NCBI GenBank assembly: GCA_003155705.1
Contig: PMEC01000234.1
Span: 1-5,575, forward strand
Length of the DNA stretch: 5,575 nucleotides
Origin: Bacteroidales bacterium
GTDB taxonomy: Bacteria; Bacteroidota; Bacteroidia; Bacteroidales; VadinHA17
Direction: 5' to 3'
Below, in pieces: positions 1-5,530 of this stretch. The position numbers were made by a program, and so were the translations under genes. Positions within the stretch are counted from its first letter, which is position 1. Each line of letters starts with the position of its first letter. Below the pieces are notes generated by a model. That model made no database searches. It was given only the letters and a program-made list of their open reading frames with translations, and was not told the origin of the DNA.

Positions 1-1
1 G

Positions 2-70
2 GATCGTGAGATCTTCTTCGGCCGCACCCTGGAGATAACTGAGCTGATTAGAAAGGTTTTCGCGAGTTAA
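2..70 (+). CDS. 3' end of an unidentified upstream gene (partial)
   Basis: An open frame enters from the left edge and ends at TAA (68-70), giving 22 residues, DREIFFGRTLEITELIRKVFAS. The stretch is clearly richer in G and C than the spacer after it and uses ordinary codons, which fits the tail of a real gene. I do not recognise the family from so short a tail. It converges on the minus-strand Rrf2 gene, so it is not part of the transport operon. No clear GC-rich terminator hairpin follows it; the next bases are strongly AT-rich. Confidence 0.5.
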   Translation, partial: DREIFFGRTLEITELIRKVFAS

Positions 71-121
71 AAAATAAAATTGACCAATAAGTTATGATTA
101 ATAAACTCATATATTGTTATA

Positions 122-184
122 TAACAGAACATTAAACTAAACAAAGAGATTTAAACTAATTGCAACTTTCAGCAGTCAGGGAGC
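122..184 (+). repeat. Direct repeat, copy 1 (left of regulator-transporter block)
   Basis: Two blocks here recur at the right end of the window. The first, TAACAGAACAT (122-132), is identical to 5528-5538. The second (160-184) matches 5550-5575 at 23 of 25 aligned bases plus one extra G in the right copy; the differences are C166 to T and G172 to A. The spacer between the blocks is 27 nt here and 11 nt in copy 2 and is not obviously conserved. A perfect 10-bp palindrome, GTTATATAAC (116-125), overlaps the left edge. The family is unrecognised. Confidence 0.7.
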
Positions 185-238
185 ATAAAAAAGAGTGAGA
201 GTGGGCCTCGAACAAGTATGATTTGAAATTGCAGATTA
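157..238. repeat. Candidate 82-bp element with imperfect inverted ends
   Basis: The left end TAATTGCAACTTTC (157-170) and the reverse complement of the right end (225-238), TAATCTGCAATTTC, align with 13 matching bases and two single-base indels. The left end coincides with the start of the second block of the direct repeat. Together this suggests a small repetitive palindromic or MITE-like unit, or a structured RNA with a bulged closing stem. No transposase-like ORF lies inside. The second copy is cut by the window end, so its right arm cannot be checked. Confidence 0.4.
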
Positions 239-271
239 TAAAAAACTTAACCGCTGGATAATTCGGGTTAA
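239..271 (-). terminator. Rho-independent terminator of the Rrf2 gene
   Basis: On the minus strand the sequence reads TTAACC (271-266), a 13-nt loop, then GGTTAA (252-247), followed closely by GTTTTTTAT. This is a 6-bp stem with a six-T tract, the layout of an intrinsic terminator. An alternative pairing extends the stem with CG pairs around a bulged G. The TAA stop of the Rrf2 gene (270-268) lies inside the first arm, so termination begins at the very end of the coding sequence. The stem is short and AT-rich, so strength is uncertain. Confidence 0.55.
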
Positions 272-690
272 TAATTAGAGAGTATTAAAGCTGCAAGAGT
301 TGTTCTGTTTAATATATCGTAGGTAGTATCTCTTATTTCTTTAAAAACTTTTCTGATTCCACATGTCGATTCATCCTTACAAAACTCACATGGTTGATAT
401 GCCTTCTCAGAGACACAATACATTAAAGCTATTGTCCCCTCAAAATGTCGTACAATTTCAGCAAGATTTACTTCTTCAGGTTTTTTGAGTAAATAGTAAC
501 CGCCAGATTTACCTAGTTTGCTACCAAGAATTCCCAATTTTCTGAGCTCAAGTAATATGTTTTCCAGAAAATTCTGAGGAATCTTTTCTTCTTCAGCTAT
601 CTCCTTAATCTGAATCGGGCCCTTGCCATACTCTCTTGCAAGCCTTGTAAGTGCTACGATGGCGTATCTTGTTTTCTTGGAAAGTATCAT
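268..690 (-). CDS. Rrf2-family transcriptional regulator with cysteine cluster
   Basis: A 140-residue DNA-binding regulator of usual Rrf2 length. The N-terminal winged helix-turn-helix is clear: residues 1-20 (MILSKKTRYAIVALTRLA), the recognition region around IAEEEKIPQNFLENIL (31-46), and the wing LGKSGGYYL (59-67). A dimerization helix follows. Cysteines 92, 101, 104 and 110 form C-x8-C-x2-C-x5-C, in the region where IscR and NsrR hold an Fe-S cluster, though the spacing is not that of IscR (92/98/104 in E. coli). Known relatives control Fe-S assembly, nitric-oxide response or cysteine/sulfur metabolism (CymR). It is divergent from the porin-transporter operon across 127 bp, so it probably regulates that operon and itself. 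The effector cannot be read from sequence. Family assignment is strong; target and ligand are inferred. Confidence 0.93.
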   Translation of the reverse strand: MILSKKTRYAIVALTRLAREYGKGPIQIKEIAEEEKIPQNFLENILLELRKLGILGSKLGKSGGYYLLKKPEEVNLAEIVRHFEGTIALMYCVSEKAYQPCEFCKDESTCGIRKVFKEIRDTTYDILNRTTLAALILSNY

Positions 691-713
691 TTGATCTGTA
701 ATTTATACGCACC

Positions 714-721
714 TAAAGTTA
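714..721 (-). promoter_or_regulatory. Candidate -7 box for the Rrf2 gene
   Basis: On the minus strand these bases read TAACTTTA, one base off the Bacteroidota -7 consensus TAnnTTTG, about 23 nt upstream of the ATG at 690. No good TTG -33 element lies at the expected distance. The call rests on position and one motif only. Confidence 0.35.
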
Positions 722-730
722 AGTATTTAA
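719..730. promoter_or_regulatory. Imperfect palindrome, possible regulator site
   Basis: TTAAGTATTTAA is symmetric in its outer four bases on each side and in the central TA. It overlaps the candidate minus-strand -7 box, where a bound repressor would block Rrf2 transcription. Such AT-rich symmetry is common by chance, so this is only a candidate operator. Confidence 0.25.
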
Positions 731-738
731 GCGTAATG

Positions 739-753
739 ATTTTTGGTGAAAAT
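739..753. promoter_or_regulatory. Inverted repeat between the divergent promoters
   Basis: ATTTTTGGTGAAAAT has perfect 5-bp arms (ATTTT and AAAAT) around a 5-nt TGGTG spacer. It lies near the centre of the intergenic region, just upstream of the expected -33 region of the porin promoter. That is a sensible place for a dimeric regulator such as the neighbouring Rrf2 protein. No resemblance to a PhoB box was seen. Binding is inferred from location only. Confidence 0.3.
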
Positions 754-757
754 GCTA

Positions 758-788
758 ATTACAATAAAAAGTCATAAATATACTTTTG
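758..788 (+). promoter_or_regulatory. Candidate Bacteroidota promoter of the porin-pst operon
   Basis: TACTTTTG at 781-788 fits the Bacteroidota -7 consensus TAnnTTTG exactly. It lies 29 nt before the ATG at 818, leaving room for a short leader. At the -33 distance (about 19 nt upstream) only a weak ATTA (758-761) is seen instead of TTG. A weak -33 would suit a promoter needing an activator or one that is tightly controlled. The remainder of the 127-bp intergenic region holds no other recognisable element. Confidence 0.55.
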
Positions 789-817
789 TTCACTAAATCA
801 GTAGACGTTATTGACTT

Positions 818-1960
818 ATGAAAATTTCAACCATTTTTAGAACTTTTTTTTTCATTGCGGTTTTATTAATTCCGATTGAAGAAAGTACTTACTCACAGTC
901 CTCAAATGACATACTTAACCTTCTGATAGCAAATAAATCAATAACACAGCAACAAGCTGATTCAATCAGGGCTGAGGCTGCTCTGAAACAACAGGAGGTA
1001 GATGCAAACAAAAAAACGTTTCCCCTAAATACTTCCAGTCTTTTTCAGTTTTCAGGATATTCTCAGGTACGATATCAGCAGCTTCAGGAGAGCGGTAAAA
1101 CAAGCGGTTTCGATATAAGGCGTGCCAGACTTGATCTGAAAGGTTCCATAACTCCATTTTTCGGATACAGGCTTCTGGCAGATTTTGCAGGCTCACCAAA
1201 GATAATTGATGCCTATACAGAGATTAAGTTTGCCGATTATTTTACAATTACAGCTGGTCAGTTTAAAATCCCTTTTTCATATGAAAACCTTGCTGCGGAT
1301 AGAGAGCTTGAAGTGATTGACCGGTCCCAGGTTGTTGAAGCCCTTGTTGCAAGAAGCAAAGATATTCTTGGTAATACAAACGGTAGGGACATTGGAATCC
1401 AGGCAGGAGGAACATTCCTAAAGATAAACGGGGCTCCAATAGTTGAATACAGTGTAGCAGTTCTTAATGGTTCAGGAGTAAATGTAGCAGATACTGCTAA
1501 CAGTAATAAAGATATAGCTGCCAGGCTCGTATTCACTCCGTTAAAAGGCCTTTACTTCGGGGGGTCATATTATAATGGATGGGATAAGGTTTCCAAACCA
1601 GACGTTGCCGGGAAGGCCCAGGCAAGGGACAGGCTGGGCTTTGAAGCAGGTTATGTATTGCCCAGATTTTCAATAAGGGGGGAATACATTGCAGGAAAGG
1701 ATGGTAAGACAGACAGGTCAGGCTGGTACCTAATGGCAGGCTACTTTGTATTACCGCAAAAGCTGCAATTCGTTGTCCGTTATGACACTTATGATCCTAA
1801 TATTTCAAAGCCAGATAATACTACAACAAATTATACTATCGGAGGTAATTTCCTTTTCAATAAGTGGAGCAAATTGCAAATCGATTATACTTTCCGGTCC
1901 GAACAGGGCATTTCTGTGAAAAATGATTACCTGGCTGTCCAGTTACAAATTGGTTTTTAA
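818..1960 (+). CDS. OprP/OprO-type anion-selective outer-membrane porin
   Basis: A 380-residue precursor. Residues 1-26 form a signal peptide (basic start, hydrophobic FFFIAVLLIPI), with likely cleavage at TYS|QSS; Gln after the cut is typical of Bacteroidota exported proteins. Residues 28-65 are polar and helical (DILNLLIANKSITQQQADSIRAE region), like the periplasmic head seen in many OprP/OprO relatives. From residue 75 the protein is beta-rich with family hallmarks: FSGYSQVRYQ, the FDIRRARLDLKG strand pair, and the GQFKIPFSYE segment. It ends in LQIGF, a terminal Phe suited to outer-membrane insertion. Family members form trimeric anion channels, best known for phosphate or polyphosphate. 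It is the first gene of the operon, 18 bp ahead of the binding-protein gene, so it most likely feeds that uptake system. Substrate selectivity cannot be judged from this reading. Confidence 0.88.
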   Translation: MKISTIFRTFFFIAVLLIPIEESTYSQSSNDILNLLIANKSITQQQADSIRAEAALKQQEVDANKKTFPLNTSSLFQFSGYSQVRYQQLQESGKTSGFDIRRARLDLKGSITPFFGYRLLADFAGSPKIIDAYTEIKFADYFTITAGQFKIPFSYENLAADRELEVIDRSQVVEALVARSKDILGNTNGRDIGIQAGGTFLKINGAPIVEYSVAVLNGSGVNVADTANSNKDIAARLVFTPLKGLYFGGSYYNGWDKVSKPDVAGKAQARDRLGFEAGYVLPRFSIRGEYIAGKDGKTDRSGWYLMAGYFVLPQKLQFVVRYDTYDPNISKPDNTTTNYTIGGNFLFNKWSKLQIDYTFRSEQGISVKNDYLAVQLQIGF

Positions 1961-1978
1961 AATATTATACAGCTAAAA

Positions 1979-2929
1979 ATGAAAAAAATAACAACAGCAG
2001 TATTTATAACTGTCATCTTCTTTTCAACCTGCTTTCGAAACCTGGCAGGTCAGGAAAAACTATCAGGCCAGATAAGCATCTCCGGGGCTTTTGCTCTTTA
2101 CCCTATGACAATTAAATGGGCTGAGGAGTTCAGAAAGATCAATCCCGATGTCAGGATAGATATTTCTGCAGGAGGTGCTGGCAAGGGTATTGCCGATGCC
2201 CTGGCCGGAATGGTCGAGATAGGAATGGTTTCACGGGAGATATATCCTGAAGAGATGAAGAAAGGTGCATTTCCGGTTGCAGTAACAAAGGATGCCGTTG
2301 TCGCAGTTATGAGTGAACAGAATCCTTCAATAATTGAGATACTTGTCAAAGGGATGAAGAAGGATGCAGGCAATAATATCTGGATTACAGGGAAATATAC
2401 ATCATGGGCACAGGCCTTTAACATAAAATCTACTTCCCCGATCCATGTATATACGCGATCTGATGCCTGTGGTGCCGCAGAGATGTGGGCAAAGTATTTT
2501 GGAAAGAAGCAGGAAGACCTGCTGGGTGTCGGAGTCTTTGGCGACCCGGGCCTGGCTCAGGCAGTAAAAAGAGACCCTCTTGGAATAGGCTTCAATAATA
2601 TTGGCTATGCCTACGATGCAAAAACCAAACAACAGGTTAAAGGGTTGAGGGTCGTTCCTATAGATCTTAATAACAATGGAAAGATCGATGATGATGAGAA
2701 CTTCTATAACTCTATGAATGATCTTATTGCTGCCATCTCCTCCGGAAAATATCCTTCACCGCCGGCGAGGGAGCTATATTTTGTATGTAAAGGAAATCCA
2801 AAGAACAATAAGGTTCTGAGAGAATTCATAAAATGGGTTTTAACAGACGGGCAGAAATTTGTCCACGAGGCAGGATATATTGCATTGCCAAACGACAAGA
2901 TTTTATCTGAAATTAAGAAGCTGGAATGA
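1979..2929 (+). CDS. pstS: PstS-like periplasmic oxyanion-binding protein
   Basis: A 316-residue type II periplasmic binding protein of the PstS family. The signal peptide spans about residues 1-24 and probably ends at LAG|QEK. FSTC at 15-18 is a poor lipobox, so a soluble protein is preferred over a lipoprotein. Family landmarks are loop 1 (GAFALYP, 36-42), loop 2 (GGAGKG, 65-70), GMVSRE (82-87), the anion-binding turn RSDACGA (160-166) and DPLGIGFNN (199-207). By eye against classical PstS, several hydroxyl contacts are replaced: Ser/Thr in loop 1 by Ala/Phe, Ser in loop 2 by Gly/Ala, and SGT in the turn by CGA. Arg160 and Asp162 are kept. Residues 229-240 (DLNNNGKIDDDE) match an EF-hand calcium loop exactly. 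The role is capture of an oxyanion for PstC/PstA; phosphate is the default, but the pocket suggests another ligand. The pstC start follows after only 3 nt. Confidence 0.85.
   Translation: MKKITTAVFITVIFFSTCFRNLAGQEKLSGQISISGAFALYPMTIKWAEEFRKINPDVRIDISAGGAGKGIADALAGMVEIGMVSREIYPEEMKKGAFPVAVTKDAVVAVMSEQNPSIIEILVKGMKKDAGNNIWITGKYTSWAQAFNIKSTSPIHVYTRSDACGAAEMWAKYFGKKQEDLLGVGVFGDPGLAQAVKRDPLGIGFNNIGYAYDAKTKQQVKGLRVVPIDLNNNGKIDDDENFYNSMNDLIAAISSGKYPSPPARELYFVCKGNPKNNKVLREFIKWVLTDGQKFVHEAGYIALPNDKILSEIKKLE
2663..2698 (+). other. EF-hand-type calcium loop inside the PstS-like protein
   Basis: These codons give D-L-N-N-N-G-K-I-D-D-D-E (residues 229-240). This fits the EF-hand loop pattern D-x-[DN]-x-[DN]-G-x-[ILV]-[DNST]-x-x-E at every position, including the central Gly and the final Glu that supplies two ligands. 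Classical PstS proteins do not carry such a loop as far as I know. It sits after the VVPI strand in the C-terminal part. The motif is seen directly; calcium binding is inferred. Confidence 0.7.
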
Positions 2930-2932
2930 TCC

Positions 2933-3829
2933 ATGAAATATATAAGAGCATTTAAGGATAAATCTGCCCGGCAAATAATGCTGGGCATCGCCTTTTTTTC
3001 ACTGCTGCTTCTGCTGGTGATAGGGGTAAGCCTTTTGCTTAAGGCTTTGCCGATAATGAAAGAGAAATCCCTCTGGGCATTACTTTCTTCAGGGAACTGG
3101 AAGCCATTTAAAGGAGAGTTCGGTTTTCTTCCATATATCATCAGTACACTTTATGTTTCCCTTATTGCTATTATTATTGCTCTCCCGTTATCCCTTCTTT
3201 CAGGCATTTACCTGTGCACATATGCATCAAAAACCATAAGCCGGATCTTTGAGCCTGTTATCGATCTTCTTTCGGGTATTCCCCCGGTGATCTATGGCGT
3301 TTGGGGAACTTTAACTATTGTACCTCTGATCGCAAACAAGATAGCTCCCCGATATGTGGAATTCTCCTCCGGGTTTTCTGTTCTGGCAGGGGGACTCGTT
3401 CTGGCAATTATGATTCTTCCGCTTTTGATTAGCATCCTTCTCGAAGTATTCAGGTCGCTTCCGAAGGAGATTACGGATGCCTCACTTTCACTTGGAGCCA
3501 CAAAATGGCAGACTGTTAAAAAAGTAATGCTCAGAAAATCGTTTCCTGGAATTATTGCTGCCACTGTATTGTCAGTTTCAAGGGCATTTGGAGAGACAAT
3601 CGCAGTACTTATGGTATGCGGAAACATTCCGATTATCCCTCATTCCCTCTTTGATGCCTGCTATCCTCTTCCGGCACTTATTGCAAACAACTACGGCGAG
3701 ATGCTGTCGATGCCAAACTATGAGTCTGCGCTGATGTTCGGAGCATTTTTGCTTTTTATAATAATTGTGATATTCAATGCCATCTCAAGGCTAACCCTCA
3801 ATCAGATAGAAAAAAGATTCAGCTTATGA
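2933..3829 (+). CDS. pstC: PstC-like ABC transporter permease
   Basis: A 298-residue inner-membrane permease with about six hydrophobic helices: a first at roughly 15-36, a conserved core from about 65, and a last at about 265-285. The GIPPVIYGVWG segment (115-125) is typical of PstC. The EAA loop that docks onto the ATPase is clear at about 176-205 (LPKEITDASLSLGATKWQ, with Gly188). SRAFGETIAVLMVCGN (216-231) is another PstC hallmark. It pairs with the following PstA to form the channel. The ATG lies 3 nt after the pstS stop with no visible ribosome-binding site, suggesting translational coupling. Length is near that of usual PstC, and no truncation is seen. Confidence 0.92.
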   Translation: MKYIRAFKDKSARQIMLGIAFFSLLLLLVIGVSLLLKALPIMKEKSLWALLSSGNWKPFKGEFGFLPYIISTLYVSLIAIIIALPLSLLSGIYLCTYASKTISRIFEPVIDLLSGIPPVIYGVWGTLTIVPLIANKIAPRYVEFSSGFSVLAGGLVLAIMILPLLISILLEVFRSLPKEITDASLSLGATKWQTVKKVMLRKSFPGIIAATVLSVSRAFGETIAVLMVCGNIPIIPHSLFDACYPLPALIANNYGEMLSMPNYESALMFGAFLLFIIIVIFNAISRLTLNQIEKRFSL

Positions 3830-3845
3830 TCCAGACAGAATTGCT

Positions 3846-4694
3846 ATGATAAACACCAAAAGACAGGAAGAGATATTTTTTAAGATTCTGATGATCATTT
3901 CAATTTGTGTCATCATGAGCATCCTTCTTTTTATCATTGGGACAGTACTTTATAAAGGACTGCCAGCGCTTGACTGGGATATGGTATCAAAGCTTCCCGG
4001 CGGGGGTTTTTATCTTGGTAAGGAAGGCGGGGTACTTAACGCGATTATCGGTTCACTATACCTGATTTCAGGCTCAGTTGTGATAAGTCTTACTTTGAGC
4101 GTACCGCTTGTTTTATTTATCAACTTTTATCTTCCAAAGAAATCGGTTTTTGCTAGCATAATCCGTTTCTCATTTGATATACTTTTCGGAGTACCTTCGA
4201 TAGTATATGGCGCTTTTGGATTCGCATTGATGATCTTTCTGGGAATGAGAGCATCATTGCTCGGGGGGATAATCGCCGTTGCATTATTGATAATGCCAAT
4301 CATGGTGCGCTCTTTCGATGAGGTGACAAGGCTATTGCCACGCGATCTTCCCGATGCTCTTCTGTCTCTTGGAGCAACAAAATATGAAATGTCAAAAGTT
4401 ATTCTCAGACAGTTGATGCCTGGCCTGGTTACTGCAATCCTGCTTGCTGTAGGGAGGGGTATTGGCGATGCCGCAACTGTCCTTTTCACAGCCGGTTATA
4501 CCGACAATTTACCAAATGCCCTCAATCATCCCGCTGCAACTTTACCTCTTTCAATCTTCTTCCAGTTGGGGAGCCCTGTCGAAGAGGTACAGAACAGGGC
4601 ATATGCTTCTGCAGTAATACTTACAGTTATAATTCTTATCTTAAGTTTTTCCGCCCGCTATTTCAGTTCGAAATATTCTAAAAACAAAATTTAA
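3846..4694 (+). CDS. pstA: PstA-like ABC transporter permease
   Basis: A 282-residue integral membrane permease of usual PstA length. After a short polar start, the first helix spans about 12-35. The core has FGVPSIVYGAFGFALM (114-129), the EAA loop at about 163-192 (LPRDLPDALLSLGATKYE, with Gly176) and GRGIGDAATVLFTAGYTDN (202-220), the PstA counterpart of the GRAxGETA segment. In that segment the usual Glu-Thr is Asp-Ala. It begins 16 nt after pstC and ends 2 nt before the next ATG. It is the partner of PstC in the membrane channel and shares the operon's conditions of expression. Confidence 0.92.
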   Translation: MINTKRQEEIFFKILMIISICVIMSILLFIIGTVLYKGLPALDWDMVSKLPGGGFYLGKEGGVLNAIIGSLYLISGSVVISLTLSVPLVLFINFYLPKKSVFASIIRFSFDILFGVPSIVYGAFGFALMIFLGMRASLLGGIIAVALLIMPIMVRSFDEVTRLLPRDLPDALLSLGATKYEMSKVILRQLMPGLVTAILLAVGRGIGDAATVLFTAGYTDNLPNALNHPAATLPLSIFFQLGSPVEEVQNRAYASAVILTVIILILSFSARYFSSKYSKNKI

Positions 4695-4696
4695 TT

Positions 4697-5530
4697 ATGA
4701 ACAATCCGGGTTTAGCATTCGTATCGGACGTATTCGAAGATTATCATAACAAGACCATTCTGATGAAACTACCATCTTACCATACAATAAGTATAAGAAA
4801 TCTTAACGTTTATATTGAGAACCAACATATTTTGCAAGATATAAATCTTACTATTCCAGAGAAAAGTATAACCTGTATCATCGGACCTTCTGGTTGTGGA
4901 AAATCAACTCTTCTGAGAACACTTAACAGGATGCATGACGATACTCCTGAAGTCAAAATAAATGGACAGGTAATTGTCGATGATGAGGATATCTATGGCG
5001 TTAATGTTAATGTAATTGATGTGAGGAAGAAGATGGGATTACTTGCTCAGCGACCTTGCCCTCTTCCAATGTCAATCTTCGATAATGTTGCTTACGGACC
5101 ACGTATACACGGGTTAAAAAAACGAAAAGCCATCAATCAAACAGTAATCCAATATTTGCAGTATGTAGGTCTTTGGGATGAAGTAAGAGGAAGAGTTCGC
5201 AATTCTGCATCAAAGCTGTCAATAGGTCAGCAACAGAGACTTTGCCTTGCACGGGGATTGGCAATTGAACCGGAATATATTCTTGGAGATGAAGCTACTT
5301 CAGCTCTTGATCCTATTTCTACAAAGAAAATCGAGGAAATGTTTGTCAAACTGAAAGAGCAATACACAATTATTCTTGTAACTCACACTCTTAGACAAGC
5401 CAAGCGTATAGCTGACTACATTGTGTTTATGTATTTGGGAAAGATTATCGAATCCGGATCAACTGAGGAATTCTTCAATAATCCTAAAAAACAACTTACA
5501 AGGGATTATCTGTCAGGAAGTTTCAGCTAA
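4697..5530 (+). CDS. pstB: PstB-like ABC transporter ATPase with divergent signature
   Basis: A 277-residue cytoplasmic ATPase that drives PstC/PstA. Motifs in order: Walker A GPSGCGKST (63-71), Q-loop Gln118 within LLAQRPCPLPMSIFDNVAYG (the PMS-I-x-DNVAYG part is a PstB hallmark), signature LSIGQ (174-178), Walker B ending in D198-E199, D-loop SALD (202-205) and switch His230. Two departures from classical PstB stand out: LSGGQ is LSIGQ, and DEP after Walker B is DEA. All catalytic residues are kept, so it should be active. The ATG at 4697 lies 2 nt after the pstA stop, favouring coupling. However, an internal ATG at 4763 would give 255 residues, close to E. coli PstB, so the first 22 residues may be an extension or untranslated. 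No phoU follows within the remaining 45 bp. Confidence 0.9.
   Translation: MNNPGLAFVSDVFEDYHNKTILMKLPSYHTISIRNLNVYIENQHILQDINLTIPEKSITCIIGPSGCGKSTLLRTLNRMHDDTPEVKINGQVIVDDEDIYGVNVNVIDVRKKMGLLAQRPCPLPMSIFDNVAYGPRIHGLKKRKAINQTVIQYLQYVGLWDEVRGRVRNSASKLSIGQQQRLCLARGLAIEPEYILGDEATSALDPISTKKIEEMFVKLKEQYTIILVTHTLRQAKRIADYIVFMYLGKIIESGSTEEFFNNPKKQLTRDYLSGSFS

Noticed and set aside
116..125. GTTATATAAC palindrome as a binding site or origin element
   Set aside because: It is perfect but only 10 bp and purely AT-rich in its centre; in such AT-rich spacer DNA it can arise by chance and has no partner nearby.
160..190. A possible short peptide shared by both repeat copies (LIATFSSQGA versus LVAIFNSQGS)
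   Set aside because: The frame is open only briefly, copy 1 stops right after the repeat, the two copies differ by an indel in the G-run, and no start codon fits. DNA-level repetition explains it better.
691..817. Pho box (PhoB site) upstream of the porin
   Set aside because: No pair of CTGTCAT-like direct repeats with 11-bp period is visible.
2024..2035. Lipoprotein lipobox in the PstS-like protein (FSTC)
   Set aside because: Phe at -3 and Thr at -1 are poor lipobox residues, and a better signal-peptidase I site with a following Gln lies at LAG|QEK.
966..4489. Several minus-strand open frames of 76 to 145 codons inside the porin and transporter genes
   Set aside because: They lie antisense to well-supported genes with clear family motifs, have no recognisable domains and no promoter or gene spacing of their own.
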